Shown here one piece after another: positions 15,729-23,969 of a stretch of 64,000 nucleotides of DNA. The stretch is from NCBI GenBank assembly GCA_910584125.1, contig CAJTXU010000017.1, positions 3,271-67,270 of the forward strand. Reading direction: 5' to 3'. Made by a program: the position numbers and the translations under genes. Within the stretch, counting starts at the first letter, position 1. Each line of letters starts with the position of its first letter. The stretch comes from an uncultured Muribaculaceae bacterium. Its GTDB lineage: Bacteria > Bacteroidota > Bacteroidia > Bacteroidales > Muribaculaceae. The notes beneath the pieces were generated by a model. It was not told where the DNA came from, did not search any database, and saw only the letters and a program-made list of their open reading frames with translations.

Positions 15729-16514
15729 TCAATTGTTTTGGGTGAGGTCTTTCTTGAAGAATTCGCGCATCACGGCGCGGAAACCGCCGGGATTGTCGAG
15801 GAATGAATAGTGTCCGGCGCCCTCGAACGATACGAGACCGGCGTCGGGGATGTGCCGCTCCATATACTTCGCGTCGGCCAGAGGGGTCGCGGTGTCGTTC
15901 TCGCCCCATATCAGCAGGGTCGAGGCCTTTATGGCGGGCATGACGTGCTTGAGGTCCTGGTTGACGCAGCGGCTCATCACAGCCCTCATCACGGGCGACG
16001 AGTTGCGGTAGTCGGCGCTTCCGGCCTTGCCTCGCCAGCGGTCGATCACCTCCTGTCCGCGTCGGCGGCCGAGCACGAGCGGCAGCAGACGTCTGGCCGC
16101 CTTGAACGAATACACCTTGATATAATAGCGGGGGCCGCGGCGGGGCTTGATTCCGGCGGCGTCGATAAGCACCATGCGGCTTATCGGGTTGCGCGAGGCC
16201 ATCAGCAGACCGATGCGGCCGCCGAACGAGTGGCCGATCAGCACCGGGTCGTCGATGCCGAGCATGCGCGTGAACTTCTCGACGAGGTCGGTATATTCGC
16301 CGACGCCCCATGCCGTGGGGGGCTCGTCGCTCCGGCCGTGGCCGGGGAGGTCGAGATTGTAGACCCGCATGGCCGGCTCGAGCACGGCCGCGACACTGCG
16401 CACAGTGGTGTGGTCGCAGCCCCAGCCGTGCATCAGCACGACGGCCGGCGCGCCCTCGGGGCCCGTCACGTCGTAGTGGAGCCTCAATCCGTCTATGTCG
16501 ATATCTTTTTCCAT
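15729..16514 (-). CDS. Alpha/beta-fold hydrolase
   Basis: A 261-residue soluble serine hydrolase. It shows HGWGCDHT (oxyanion loop after the third strand), the nucleophile elbow GHSFGG, the acid region WGENDTATPL and the histidine in GAGHYSFLD: a complete triad in the usual spacing. The family covers esterases, lipases and haloperoxidase-like enzymes; the substrate is not evident. A TAACTTTG -7 box at 16540-16533 puts transcription start near 16526, so the first in-frame start upstream cannot be used and the ATG at 16514 (MEKDIDIDG) is chosen. Only two bases separate it from the MurF-like gene, so it may work on an envelope precursor or thioester of that pathway; this is inference. Confidence 0.85.
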   Translation of the reverse strand: MEKDIDIDGLRLHYDVTGPEGAPAVVLMHGWGCDHTTVRSVAAVLEPAMRVYNLDLPGHGRSDEPPTAWGVGEYTDLVEKFTRMLGIDDPVLIGHSFGGRIGLLMASRNPISRMVLIDAAGIKPRRGPRYYIKVYSFKAARRLLPLVLGRRRGQEVIDRWRGKAGSADYRNSSPVMRAVMSRCVNQDLKHVMPAIKASTLLIWGENDTATPLADAKYMERHIPDAGLVSFEGAGHYSFLDNPGGFRAVMREFFKKDLTQNN

Positions 16515-16532
16515 ATTGTCACAACTAATCTG

Positions 16533-16540
16533 CAAAGTTA
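16533..16540 (-). promoter_or_regulatory. -7 box of the hydrolase/MurF-like operon
   Basis: TAACTTTG read on the minus strand. No good TTTG lies 19-21 bases upstream; the nearest is 12 bases away. It is divergent from the recJ promoter. Confidence 0.5.
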
Positions 16541-16625
16541 ATTAAAATATGGCAAACTTGCGTCACCGCCGGCGAAAATAATCGCCCGCCGGCACACGCC
16601 CCGAACGAGGCGGATGAAAAAAGCA

Positions 16626-16657
16626 TTTCATCAATTCGGAAAAAAGTGTTAACTTTG
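16626..16657 (+). promoter_or_regulatory. recJ promoter
   Basis: TTTC at 16626-16629 and TAACTTTG at 16650-16657, 20 bases apart. It places the transcript start near 16664 and supports the ATG at 16679. Confidence 0.6.
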
Positions 16658-16678
16658 CAAATTGGAGGAAAAGTTATT

Positions 16679-18418
16679 ATGATAAGCAAATGGAATTACC
16701 AGCCGCTGACGCTGGCACAGAAGGAAGAGGCCGACCGGATGTCGGTGAAATGCGGTGGACTGGCGCCTATCGCCGAGCTGCTCGTGCGCCGGGGGGTCTC
16801 GACGCCCGAGGGCGCGGAGTCGTTTTTCGCCCCGTCGCTCAACGACCTTCACGACCCGTTCCTGATGCCCGACATGGACAAGGCCGTGACGCGCCTCAAC
16901 CGCGCCATGGGAGCCAAGGAGCGCATCATGATCTACGGCGACTATGACGTCGACGGCACGACGGCCGTAGCCCTCGTCTACAAATACCTCCAGAACTACT
17001 ATTCCAACGTGGAGTACTACATACCCACGCGCGACGATGAAGGATACGGCATATCGCTCAAGAGCATCGACTACGCGGCCGAGAACGGCGTGAAGCTTAT
17101 CATAGTGCTCGACTGCGGCATAAAGTCGATCGACGAGATCGCCTACGCCAAGAGCAAGGGCATAGACTTCATAATCTGCGACCACCACGTGCCCGACGAG
17201 ACGCTGCCTGACGCCGTGGCGATCCTCAACCCCAAGATGCCGGGCACCACCTATCCGTGCACCCACCTGAGCGGGTGCGGCGTCGGTTTCAAGTTCATGC
17301 AGGGATTCGCTCAGAGCAACGGCCTGGGCGTCCACAACGAATTGGAGTCGATGCTCGACCTCGTGGCCGTCTCGATAGCCTCCGACCTCGTGCCGATCGT
17401 CGGCGAGAACCGGGTCATGGCCTATCACGGGCTGCGGCGCCTGAACTCCAACCCCAACCTCGGGCTGCGCAGCATCATCCGTCTCTGCAAGCTCACCAAC
17501 AAAGACATCACCATAAGCGAGGTGATATTCAAGATCGGGCCGCGCATCAACGCTTCGGGCCGGATGCAGAGCGGCATGGAGACGGTCGACCTGCTCGTGA
17601 GCCGCGACCTTCACGAGGCCTTCGAGCGCGGCAAGGACATCGACCAGCACAACCGCGAGCGCAAGGAGATCGACAAGAAGATCACCGAGGAGGCCAACGC
17701 GCTGATCGAGCGCAACGTCGGCATCGTCAACGGCAAGCGCTCGATCGTGATCTACAACCGCGACTGGCACAAGGGCGTGATCGGCATCGTGGCCTCGCGC
17801 CTCACCGAACTGTATTACAAGCCGGCCGTCGTGCTCTCGCAGGCCAACGGCCTCGCCACCGGCTCGGCGCGTTCGGTCCAGGGCTTCGACATATACTCGG
17901 CTGTGAACGCCACGCGCGACCTGCTCGAGAATTTCGGAGGCCACACCTACGCCGTCGGCCTCTCGATGCGCGAGGAGAACATCCCCGAGTTCACGCGCCG
18001 CTTCGAGGAGTACGTGGCCGCCAACATCCTGCCCACGCAGCTCGAGCCGCACCTCGACATCGACGCCGAGATCGAGTTCGCCGACATCAGCCCGGAGCTG
18101 GTGGCTATGCTCAAAAAATTCAATCCCTACGGCCCGGGCAACCAGAAGCCGGTGTTCCGCACGCGCAACGTCTTCGACTTCGGCACGAGCAAGCTCGTGG
18201 GCAAGAACCTCGAGCACATCAAGCTCGAGCTCGAAGACAACAGCACGAGCCACGTCATCAACGCCATCGCCTTCAACATGTCGCAATATTTCGAGCACAT
18301 CCACGCCCACAAGCCCATCGACATCTGCTACACCATCGAGCAGACGCGCCGCGGGGCAAACGTCGACACGATCCAGCTCATGATACGCGACATCCGCCCG
18401 TCGGAGACGAAGAAATAA
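16679..18418 (+). CDS. recJ: Single-stranded-DNA-specific exonuclease RecJ
   Basis: A 579-residue DHH-superfamily 5'-3' exonuclease that degrades single-stranded DNA during recombination and mismatch or base-excision repair. The metal-binding motifs are visible: YGDYDVDGTT near residue 88, the DCGIKS region, the DHH box CDHHVPDE near residue 170, and HLSGCGVGFK. The DHHA1 part follows with GPRINASGRM and SARSVQGFD, FGGHTYAVGL. A GTG start at 16646 lies upstream of the promoter-predicted transcript start, so the ATG at 16679 (MISKWNYQPL) is used. recQ follows after 19 bases, giving a RecJ-RecQ pair that works together in end and gap processing in many bacteria. Confidence 0.97.
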   Translation: MISKWNYQPLTLAQKEEADRMSVKCGGLAPIAELLVRRGVSTPEGAESFFAPSLNDLHDPFLMPDMDKAVTRLNRAMGAKERIMIYGDYDVDGTTAVALVYKYLQNYYSNVEYYIPTRDDEGYGISLKSIDYAAENGVKLIIVLDCGIKSIDEIAYAKSKGIDFIICDHHVPDETLPDAVAILNPKMPGTTYPCTHLSGCGVGFKFMQGFAQSNGLGVHNELESMLDLVAVSIASDLVPIVGENRVMAYHGLRRLNSNPNLGLRSIIRLCKLTNKDITISEVIFKIGPRINASGRMQSGMETVDLLVSRDLHEAFERGKDIDQHNRERKEIDKKITEEANALIERNVGIVNGKRSIVIYNRDWHKGVIGIVASRLTELYYKPAVVLSQANGLATGSARSVQGFDIYSAVNATRDLLENFGGHTYAVGLSMREENIPEFTRRFEEYVAANILPTQLEPHLDIDAEIEFADISPELVAMLKKFNPYGPGNQKPVFRTRNVFDFGTSKLVGKNLEHIKLELEDNSTSHVINAIAFNMSQYFEHIHAHKPIDICYTIEQTRRGANVDTIQLMIRDIRPSETKK

Positions 18419-18437
18419 GCCGTGGAGGGCCGCCGCG

Positions 18438-20333
18438 ATGGATGCGTCTGAGACCTTGAGGAAATACTGGGGCTACGGGTCGTTCCGTCCGCTCCAGCGC
18501 GACATCGTCGAGTCGGTGCTGTCCGGCCGCGACACGCTCGGCCTCATGCCCACCGGTGGCGGCAAGTCGATAACCTTCCAGGTGCCGGGCATGATGCTGC
18601 CGGGCGTCACGGTGGTGGTCACGCCGCTTATCTCGCTGATGAAAGACCAGGTCGACAACCTGCGCCGACGCCGCATCAAGGCCGTCTTCCTGCATTCGGG
18701 CATGTCGCGCCGCGAGAGCACGGTGGCCCGCGAGAAGCTGGTCAACGGCGGCGCCAAGTTCCTCTACATATCTCCCGAGCGTCTGCGCAACGAGAATTTC
18801 ATGGCCGACCTGCGGCGCACCGAAGTGAGCCTCATCGTGGTCGACGAGGCCCACTGCATCTCGCAGTGGGGCTACGACTTCCGTCCAGCCTATCTCAACA
18901 TCGGGCGCCTGCGCAAGCTCAAGCCCGACGTGCCGGTGCTCGCCCTGACGGCCACGGCCACGCCCGAAGTGGCCGAAGACATCCGGGCGCAGCTCGCCAT
19001 GCGCGACCCGGCGACGTTCCGCATGAGCTTCACGCGCGAGAACATCAGCTATATCGTCAGGCCGTCGGAGACGAAGATCAACGAGGTGTTCCACATCCTG
19101 AGCCGCACGCAGGGCACGGCCATCGTCTACGTGCGCAGCCGCCGGCGCACGGTCGAGATCGCCGACTACCTCAACTCGGCCGGCATCCCGTCGGCCGCCT
19201 ACCACGCCGGGCTCGGCTTCGAGCTCAAGGAGGAGCGGCAGAACGCCTGGAAGAGCGGCGGCATACGCGTCATGGTGGCCACCAACGCCTTCGGCATGGG
19301 CATCGACAAGCCCGACGTGCGCGTCGTGGTGCACTACGACCTGCCGCCGAGCCTCGAGGAATACTATCAGGAGGCTGGCCGGGCCGGACGCGACGGCAAG
19401 ACGAGCTATGCCGTGCTGCTGACGTCGCGCAACGACCAGGGCGTGCTGCGTCGCCGCCTGTCGGAGCGCTTTCCCGACCGCGACGTGATCCGCCACATAT
19501 ACGAGATGACGTGCAATTACCTGCACCTTTCGATAGGCGAAGGTTACGACACGCTCAAGGAGTTCGACATCGAGAAGTTCTGCGCGGTGTTCCGCATCCA
19601 GGACCGTCAGTGCAAGGCCGCGCTGCACATCCTGCAGCAGGCGGGCTATCTCGAGTTCATGGAGGAGGCCGACCGGCGGTCGCGTGTCATGATCGTCTGC
19701 CGGCGCGAGGAGCTCTATCACCTGCAGGGCGTCGGCGCGCGGACCGACCGCGTGCTGACATGCCTGCTGCGCCTGTACACCGGCCTCTTCGCCGAGTATG
19801 TGCAGATCAGCGAGTCGACGCTGGCCTCGACGCTCGGCATCGGCGAGCGCGAGGTCTACGAGAGCCTTCTCGAGCTGTCGCGCGCCAAGGTGCTGAGCTA
19901 CGTGCCGCGCAGCCGCGTGCCGCTGATGTATTTCCCCACGTCGCGCGAGGAGCCGCGCTATCTCGTCATAGGCCGCGACGTCTACGAAGACCGCCGCGAG
20001 ATCATGAGCCGCCGCATCGAGGCGATGATCGACTATGCGTTCAACCCGAAAGAATGCCGCGAGAACCGTATGCTCGAATACTTCGGCGAGCGGCGCGAGC
20101 AGGGCTGCGGGCGTTGCGACGTGTGCCGCGACGCCCGGCGGCGTGGCGCCGGCGACGACCCGCGCGCCTACGTCGGCCAGGTCTACGAGTATGTCCGCGG
20201 CCGGCCGGGCGGGGTTGACGTGCGCATCATCGAGCACGACCTGCGGGTGCCACGCGCGGCCCTGTCGCAAACTTTAAGCTACCTCGCCGCCGAGGGATAC
20301 GTGCGCATAGACGGCACAACAGTCACGGGATGA
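18438..20333 (+). CDS. recQ: ATP-dependent DNA helicase RecQ
   Basis: A 631-residue 3'-5' superfamily 2 helicase. Motif I is TGGGKSITFQ near residue 40, motif II VDEAHCISQWGYDFR, motif III ALTATATP, and motifs V/VI are FGMGIDKPDVR and YYQEAGRAGRDG. The RQC zinc site shows CREN...CGRCDVC near residues 540-560, followed by a winged helix. There is no HRDC domain: the protein ends directly after the winged helix, as in many Bacteroidales RecQ. It unwinds recombination intermediates and feeds RecJ, whose gene lies immediately upstream. A 14-base tandem repeat starts in its stop codon. Confidence 0.96.
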   Translation: MDASETLRKYWGYGSFRPLQRDIVESVLSGRDTLGLMPTGGGKSITFQVPGMMLPGVTVVVTPLISLMKDQVDNLRRRRIKAVFLHSGMSRRESTVAREKLVNGGAKFLYISPERLRNENFMADLRRTEVSLIVVDEAHCISQWGYDFRPAYLNIGRLRKLKPDVPVLALTATATPEVAEDIRAQLAMRDPATFRMSFTRENISYIVRPSETKINEVFHILSRTQGTAIVYVRSRRRTVEIADYLNSAGIPSAAYHAGLGFELKEERQNAWKSGGIRVMVATNAFGMGIDKPDVRVVVHYDLPPSLEEYYQEAGRAGRDGKTSYAVLLTSRNDQGVLRRRLSERFPDRDVIRHIYEMTCNYLHLSIGEGYDTLKEFDIEKFCAVFRIQDRQCKAALHILQQAGYLEFMEEADRRSRVMIVCRREELYHLQGVGARTDRVLTCLLRLYTGLFAEYVQISESTLASTLGIGEREVYESLLELSRAKVLSYVPRSRVPLMYFPTSREEPRYLVIGRDVYEDRREIMSRRIEAMIDYAFNPKECRENRMLEYFGERREQGCGRCDVCRDARRRGAGDDPRAYVGQVYEYVRGRPGGVDVRIIEHDLRVPRAALSQTLSYLAAEGYVRIDGTTVTG

Positions 20334-20375
20334 CCCAAGACCTTAGACCCAAGACCTTAGACCCAAGACCCAAGA
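20332..20375 (+). repeat. 14-base tandem repeat between recQ and the umuC-like gene
   Basis: GACCCAAGACCTTA occurs twice in tandem and a third time in part (GACCCAAGACCCAAGA). It begins within the recQ stop and ends about ten bases before the next start. Confidence 0.85.
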
Positions 20376-20385
20376 TCTGAAAGAT

Positions 20386-21636
20386 ATGACCGGACTTGCC
20401 GATTGCAACAACTTTTTCGTAAGCTGCGAACGAACGCTCGACCCGACGCTCGAGGGGCGGGCGGTGGTCGTGCTGAGCAACAACGACGGCTGCGCCATAG
20501 CGCGCAGCAACGAGGCCAAGCGCCTCGGCGTCCGCATGGGACAGCCAGCGTTCGAGCTGCGCGACATGATCATGCGCGGCGAACTGGTGGCCCTCTCGGG
20601 CAACCACCTTCTCTATCGCGACATCAGCCTGCGTATCCACGACATCTTCCGCCGGTTCGTGCCCGTGACGCTCGACTATTCGGTCGACGAGGCGTTTCTG
20701 CTAATGGACGGCATCCCGCGCACGGCGCTCCCCGAGATAGGCGCGGCGATATGCGACGCCTGCTGGGACGAGGAGCACATTCCCGTCACCATCGGGTTCG
20801 CCCCCACCAAGACCCTCGCCAAGGTCGCCACCGAGATCGGAAAGAAAGGGGGACGGCGGGTCGTGCTGCTCGACGACCCCGTGGAGACGGAGCGCGTGCT
20901 CGCCTCGCTGCCCGTCTACGAGATGTGGGGCATCGGGCGCCGCATAGCCAAGCGCCTATATTTCAACGGCGTCTACACCATCGGCGATTTCGCCGCGATG
21001 GACCGCATACGAGTCCGCGGCGAGTTCGGCGTGACGGGCGAGCGCTCGTGGCGCGAGCTCCACGGCGAACCCTGCATTGAGCTCGAGCATCTGGAGCGCA
21101 AGCGCCAGGACTCCATCAGCGAGAGCCGCACGTTTCCCGTCGACATCGACGACTACGACTATCTGCGGTCGCGCATGGTGATATACAGCGGGCACGTCGC
21201 CAGGCGTCTGCGCGCCATGGGCGGCGAATGCGGCGCGCTGAGCGTCTTCCTCTGCACCAACCGGTTCCACACCGAGCGCGGCTACCACGCCCCGACCGCC
21301 TCGACGCGCTTCTCGCCTCCGGTGAGCGACTCGGCCGTCATAGCCTCGGCGGCCGTGGCCTTGATGGAGAGCATATTCGACCCGGCCTACAGATACAAGC
21401 GCGCCGGGGTCGTGATCTCCGACATCACCCAGGCCGGCGTGCTGGCCCCGACTCTCTTCGAGGACGTGGAGCAACGGCGGCAGGCCACCCTCCGCTCGCG
21501 CAAGCTCATGGAGGCCATCGACCGCCTCAACGCCGCGCCCGGTGGCGGAGTCGTCAAACTCGCTACCGAACTCACCAAAGGCCACATCGGCCACAACGAC
21601 GGATATTCCAGCTCATTCGGGCCTGTCAAAAAATAA
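20386..21636 (+). CDS. Y-family DNA polymerase, UmuC-like
   Basis: A 416-residue translesion polymerase of the UmuC/ImpB subgroup. The N-terminus ADCNNFFVSCER carries the first catalytic aspartate (D6) and the steric-gate region, and DYSVDEAFLLMDG has the second acidic cluster. GFAPTKTLAKVATEIGKK and VYEMWGIGRRIAKRL (helix-hairpin-helix) follow, then a C-terminal little-finger domain. In Bacteroidales umuC usually follows a umuD-like peptidase gene; none is visible here, and no clear SOS box is seen. It is 52 bases downstream of recQ and is probably part of the recJ-recQ repair transcript. Confidence 0.93.
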   Translation: MTGLADCNNFFVSCERTLDPTLEGRAVVVLSNNDGCAIARSNEAKRLGVRMGQPAFELRDMIMRGELVALSGNHLLYRDISLRIHDIFRRFVPVTLDYSVDEAFLLMDGIPRTALPEIGAAICDACWDEEHIPVTIGFAPTKTLAKVATEIGKKGGRRVVLLDDPVETERVLASLPVYEMWGIGRRIAKRLYFNGVYTIGDFAAMDRIRVRGEFGVTGERSWRELHGEPCIELEHLERKRQDSISESRTFPVDIDDYDYLRSRMVIYSGHVARRLRAMGGECGALSVFLCTNRFHTERGYHAPTASTRFSPPVSDSAVIASAAVALMESIFDPAYRYKRAGVVISDITQAGVLAPTLFEDVEQRRQATLRSRKLMEAIDRLNAAPGGGVVKLATELTKGHIGHNDGYSSSFGPVKK

Positions 21637-21754
21637 ATCGGCCTCCAAGGTTGGGTATTACGGGATTTTTTTGTAATTTCGTGAATCCGCATCGCCGCCC
21701 CTTCCACTGAGGCGACATGCCTGACACAATAACCAAACATTCAATATTGCTGAT

Positions 21755-22306
21755 ATGAGAAAATTCAAGATTGCCGTCAGTGCCCTGTTGATTGCCGGCT
21801 CGTCGCTCGTGTTCACATCATGCATCGGTTCGTTCGGACTCACCAACAACGTTCTGTCGTGGAACCGCAACATCGGCCCGAAATTCGTCAACGAACTCGT
21901 GTTCTTCTGCTTCTGGATTCTTCCCGTCTATGAAGTCACGGCCCTCGTAGACGTCCTGGTGCTCAACTCGATAGAGTTCTGGAGCGGCAACAATCCCGTT
22001 TCGGCGTCGGTCAAGGCTGTAGACACCGACCATGGCCGCTACATGATAGCCTGCGACGGCAACGGCTACACGGTGACACACGAGGCCACCGGCGACAGCG
22101 TCCGCCTCGACTTCGACCGCACGAGCCAGACCTGGAGTTTCGAGACCCCCGCGGGCGATAAAGTGCCCTTCATGACCTTCATCGACGACAGCCACGTGCG
22201 CATGCGCACGCCCGACGGCTCGTTCATGCCCGTCGAACTCACCGCCCAGGGCGTCTCCGACTACTACGGCGCGGCGTCGGCCATGGCCTCTATGGCCGCT
22301 AACTGA
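21755..22306 (+). CDS. DUF3332-family lipoprotein
   Basis: A 183-residue exported protein. The signal peptide ends at SLVFTSC (Cys near residue 22), predicting a lipoprotein. The next stretch GSFGLTNNVLSWNRNIGPKFVNELVFFCFWILPVYEVTALVDVLVLNSIEFWSG is the DUF3332 signature, with a hydrophobic hairpin. The rest forms a small beta-rich domain. The function is unknown; related genes in Bacteroidales lie near envelope-stress genes. A weak TAATTTCG element at 21674-21681 may be its -7 box. Confidence 0.85.
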   Translation: MRKFKIAVSALLIAGSSLVFTSCIGSFGLTNNVLSWNRNIGPKFVNELVFFCFWILPVYEVTALVDVLVLNSIEFWSGNNPVSASVKAVDTDHGRYMIACDGNGYTVTHEATGDSVRLDFDRTSQTWSFETPAGDKVPFMTFIDDSHVRMRTPDGSFMPVELTAQGVSDYYGAASAMASMAAN

Positions 22307-22361
22307 CCCCGCCCGGCAACGAATTGACCCGGAAACAATAAAAATAAGGCCTCCTCACATC

Positions 22362-22381
22362 TTTTTGGCATTAATTTTGTT
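22362..22381 (+). promoter_or_regulatory. Possible sigma-54-like promoter upstream of the YtxH genes
   Basis: TTTTTGGCATTAATTTTGTT has a GG ten bases before a GT, close to the sigma-54 pattern TGGCA-N5-TTGC except for GT in place of GC. The same bases also contain TAATTTTG (22372-22379), which fits the housekeeping -7 box but lacks a -33 element. I cannot choose between them. Confidence 0.3.
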
Positions 22382-22477
22382 AATAATGATGAAACGGACC
22401 ATTCACAGACGCCCAGCGCGTCCGATCCGGGACAAAAGTCTACTAAACATCATACATAAATTTAAATATACCAAGTT

Positions 22478-22681
22478 ATGAAACCATTACATGTAATCTT
22501 ATCAGTAATCGGCGGTGCCGTTGCCGGAGCCGCTGTAGGTCTGCTCATCGCCCCCGAGAAAGGCAAGGACACCCGCAGCAAGATCGTCGACATCCTCCGC
22601 GACAAGGGCATCATACTGAAGAAAAACAAGATGGACGAACTCGTCGACGAGATCGAGGACCAGATTGAGAAGCATATCTGA
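22478..22681 (+). CDS. YtxH domain protein 1
   Basis: A 67-residue protein with one N-terminal membrane segment, rich in Gly and Ala (residues about 4-22, VIGGAVAGAAVGLLIAP), followed by PEKGKDTRSKIVDIL, the YtxH signature, and an amphipathic helix. Such small single-pass proteins are common in stress-induced envelope operons, and their biochemical role is unknown. It is the first of a pair: the second copy, 20 bases downstream, has the same architecture and the same PEKG core, so they probably arose by duplication. Confidence 0.88.
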   Translation: MKPLHVILSVIGGAVAGAAVGLLIAPEKGKDTRSKIVDILRDKGIILKKNKMDELVDEIEDQIEKHI

Positions 22682-22700
22682 CACAAAACACGAAGAACCA

Positions 22701-22895
22701 ATGAGAGCACTTACACTTATCTCCGCCTTCGTCGGCGGAGCGATCGTAGGCTGCGGAGCGGCTCTGCTCCTCACCCCCGAGAAGGGCACCGACGTGCGCA
22801 AGCGCATCGTCGACATCCTCAACAAGCGCGGAGTCAGGATCAGCGACTCAGAGGTCGATGCCCTCGTGGCCGAGCTCGCAGCTTCCGAGGAATGA
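22701..22895 (+). CDS. YtxH domain protein 2
   Basis: A 64-residue paralogue of the preceding protein: a Gly/Ala-rich membrane helix (FVGGAIVGCGAALLL), then TPEKGTDVRKRIVDIL and a C-terminal helix ending ELAASEE. I start it at the ATG 22701 rather than an upstream in-frame ATG (22665) that lies within the end of copy 1, because the alignment with copy 1 begins here. Confidence 0.85.
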   Translation: MRALTLISAFVGGAIVGCGAALLLTPEKGTDVRKRIVDILNKRGVRISDSEVDALVAELAASEE

Positions 22896-22956
22896 CATGA
22901 CCATGACGTCCGCCGCACGGCCTCAGGGCCGGCGCAGACCGACGCCCCTATACATT

Positions 22957-22991
22957 CACGGGCTTCCCGGCCTGAGGTCGGGGAGCCCGTG
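22957..22991. terminator. Hairpin in the YtxH-holin intergenic region
   Basis: CACGGGCT at 22957-22964 pairs with AGCCCGTG at 22984-22991, with further CCCG/CGGG pairs inside. It lacks a clear T-run, so it may be an mRNA processing or partial termination element rather than a full stop. Confidence 0.45.
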
Positions 22992-23059
22992 GCATAATAC
23001 GGCAGGCGCACGCCGCCGTATAATACGACGCATGTTCCCGACGTTTCATTATAAACTGT

Positions 23060-23410
23060 ATGTATATGAAAAATATGATGGAAGAGATACGCTCCGTCCT
23101 GCAGCAGTCGAAAGACTGGATCAAGATGGAAGTCGAATATACCAAACTCACGGTGGCCGAGAAGCTCACGCTGCTGATGGGCACGCTTATCCTCGGGTTC
23201 GTGTGTCTCCTGCTCGGGTTCGTCGTGCTGATACTGCTCGCCTTCTCGCTGGCCGAGGTCTTCAAGATGATGATGTGCCCCTCGCTGGCATACCTCTCGA
23301 CCGCCGGCGCGATCTGCGTGCTGCTCGTGCTGCTATACCTGTTCCGCAAGCCGGTGCTGCTCAACCCCATCGCGCGCATGCTCACCAGAATCTTCTTCGA
23401 CAACAAGTAA
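23060..23410 (+). CDS. Phage-holin-family-like membrane protein
   Basis: A 116-residue inner-membrane protein. After a charged amphipathic N-terminal helix (residues 5-32) come two strong hydrophobic segments, about 38-68 and 77-97, then a basic C-terminus. This matches the phage_holin_3_6 (Actinobacteriophage holin III) family annotation, common in bacterial chromosomes next to YtxH genes and usually not phage-derived. I infer a general envelope or stress role with the YtxH pair. ATG codons at 23060, 23066 and 23075 are all possible starts. Confidence 0.82.
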   Translation: MYMKNMMEEIRSVLQQSKDWIKMEVEYTKLTVAEKLTLLMGTLILGFVCLLLGFVVLILLAFSLAEVFKMMMCPSLAYLSTAGAICVLLVLLYLFRKPVLLNPIARMLTRIFFDNK

Positions 23411-23429
23411 ACCGTTAAAACACGCCGCT

Positions 23430-23765
23430 ATGAAACAGAAAATCGACAAACCGCAACCGCAGCCCGAGGTGTCGCTGCCTCCGTTCAAGGGCTACACCAT
23501 CGAGGAGCTACGTTACAGGCGTGCCATGATGGCGCTCAAGAAGGAATTCTGCAAGGAGAAGGCCATGCAGTCGTTGCGCGGCCTCAGCCCGTCGGCGCGC
23601 CGCAAGGATAAGGGAGGCTCGTCGAAGAGCTCTAAACTCGCCCTCGCCGGCCAGATAGCCACCAAGGTATTCTCCAACCTCAACACCCTCGACTACATAC
23701 TGATGGGCATATCGCTCTTCACGACGGCCCGCAAGGGCATAAGGCTCATCAGAGGAAAGAAATGA
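23430..23765 (+). CDS. Conserved-context small hypothetical protein
   Basis: A 111-residue basic protein with no signal peptide. The N-terminal half has PPFKGYTIEELRYRRAMMALKKEFCKEK, an amphipathic helix rich in Arg and Lys, then a flexible Ser/Lys segment. A weakly hydrophobic helix pair follows (about 72-103: IATKVFSNLNTLDYILMGISLF). It lies 19 bases after the holin-like gene, forming the last gene of a YtxH-YtxH-holin-like unit. It probably associates with the membrane partner. I do not recognise a named family. Confidence 0.7.
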   Translation: MKQKIDKPQPQPEVSLPPFKGYTIEELRYRRAMMALKKEFCKEKAMQSLRGLSPSARRKDKGGSSKSSKLALAGQIATKVFSNLNTLDYILMGISLFTTARKGIRLIRGKK

Positions 23766-23769
23766 CTTT

Positions 23770-23968
23770 AAAATAAGTAAGAAGTAATAAGTGTTTTAAG
23801 TAATAAGTAAAAAGTAAAAAGTAATACGGGAGAGTGTCATTGCCCGTATTACTTTTTACTTATACCTTATTCCTTATTCCTTATTCCTTATCACACTATT
23901 CCTTATCACACTCTCCCGTATTACTTATTACTTTTAACTTATTATTTTTAACTTATCACTTAACTTAA
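23770..23968. repeat. AAGTAATAAG/CTTATTACTT repeat block with inverted copies
   Basis: This fills the gap before prmA. Direct units AAGTAATAAG and AAAAAGT run to about 23829. A 19-base arm ending GTAATACGGG (to 23830) is repeated in inverted form from 23843 (CCCGTATTAC...), making a hairpin around AGAGTGTCATTG. TTCCTTATTCCTTATT repeats and a second CTCCCGTATTACTTATTAC copy (about 23911-23934) follow. The last bases before the ATG at 23970 are AACTTAAC. Confidence 0.8.
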
Positions 23969-23969
23969 C

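Noticed and set aside
18378..20270. 630-codon open frame antisense to recQ
   Set aside because: Shadow of recQ: no motifs, His/Ala/Val-rich composition.
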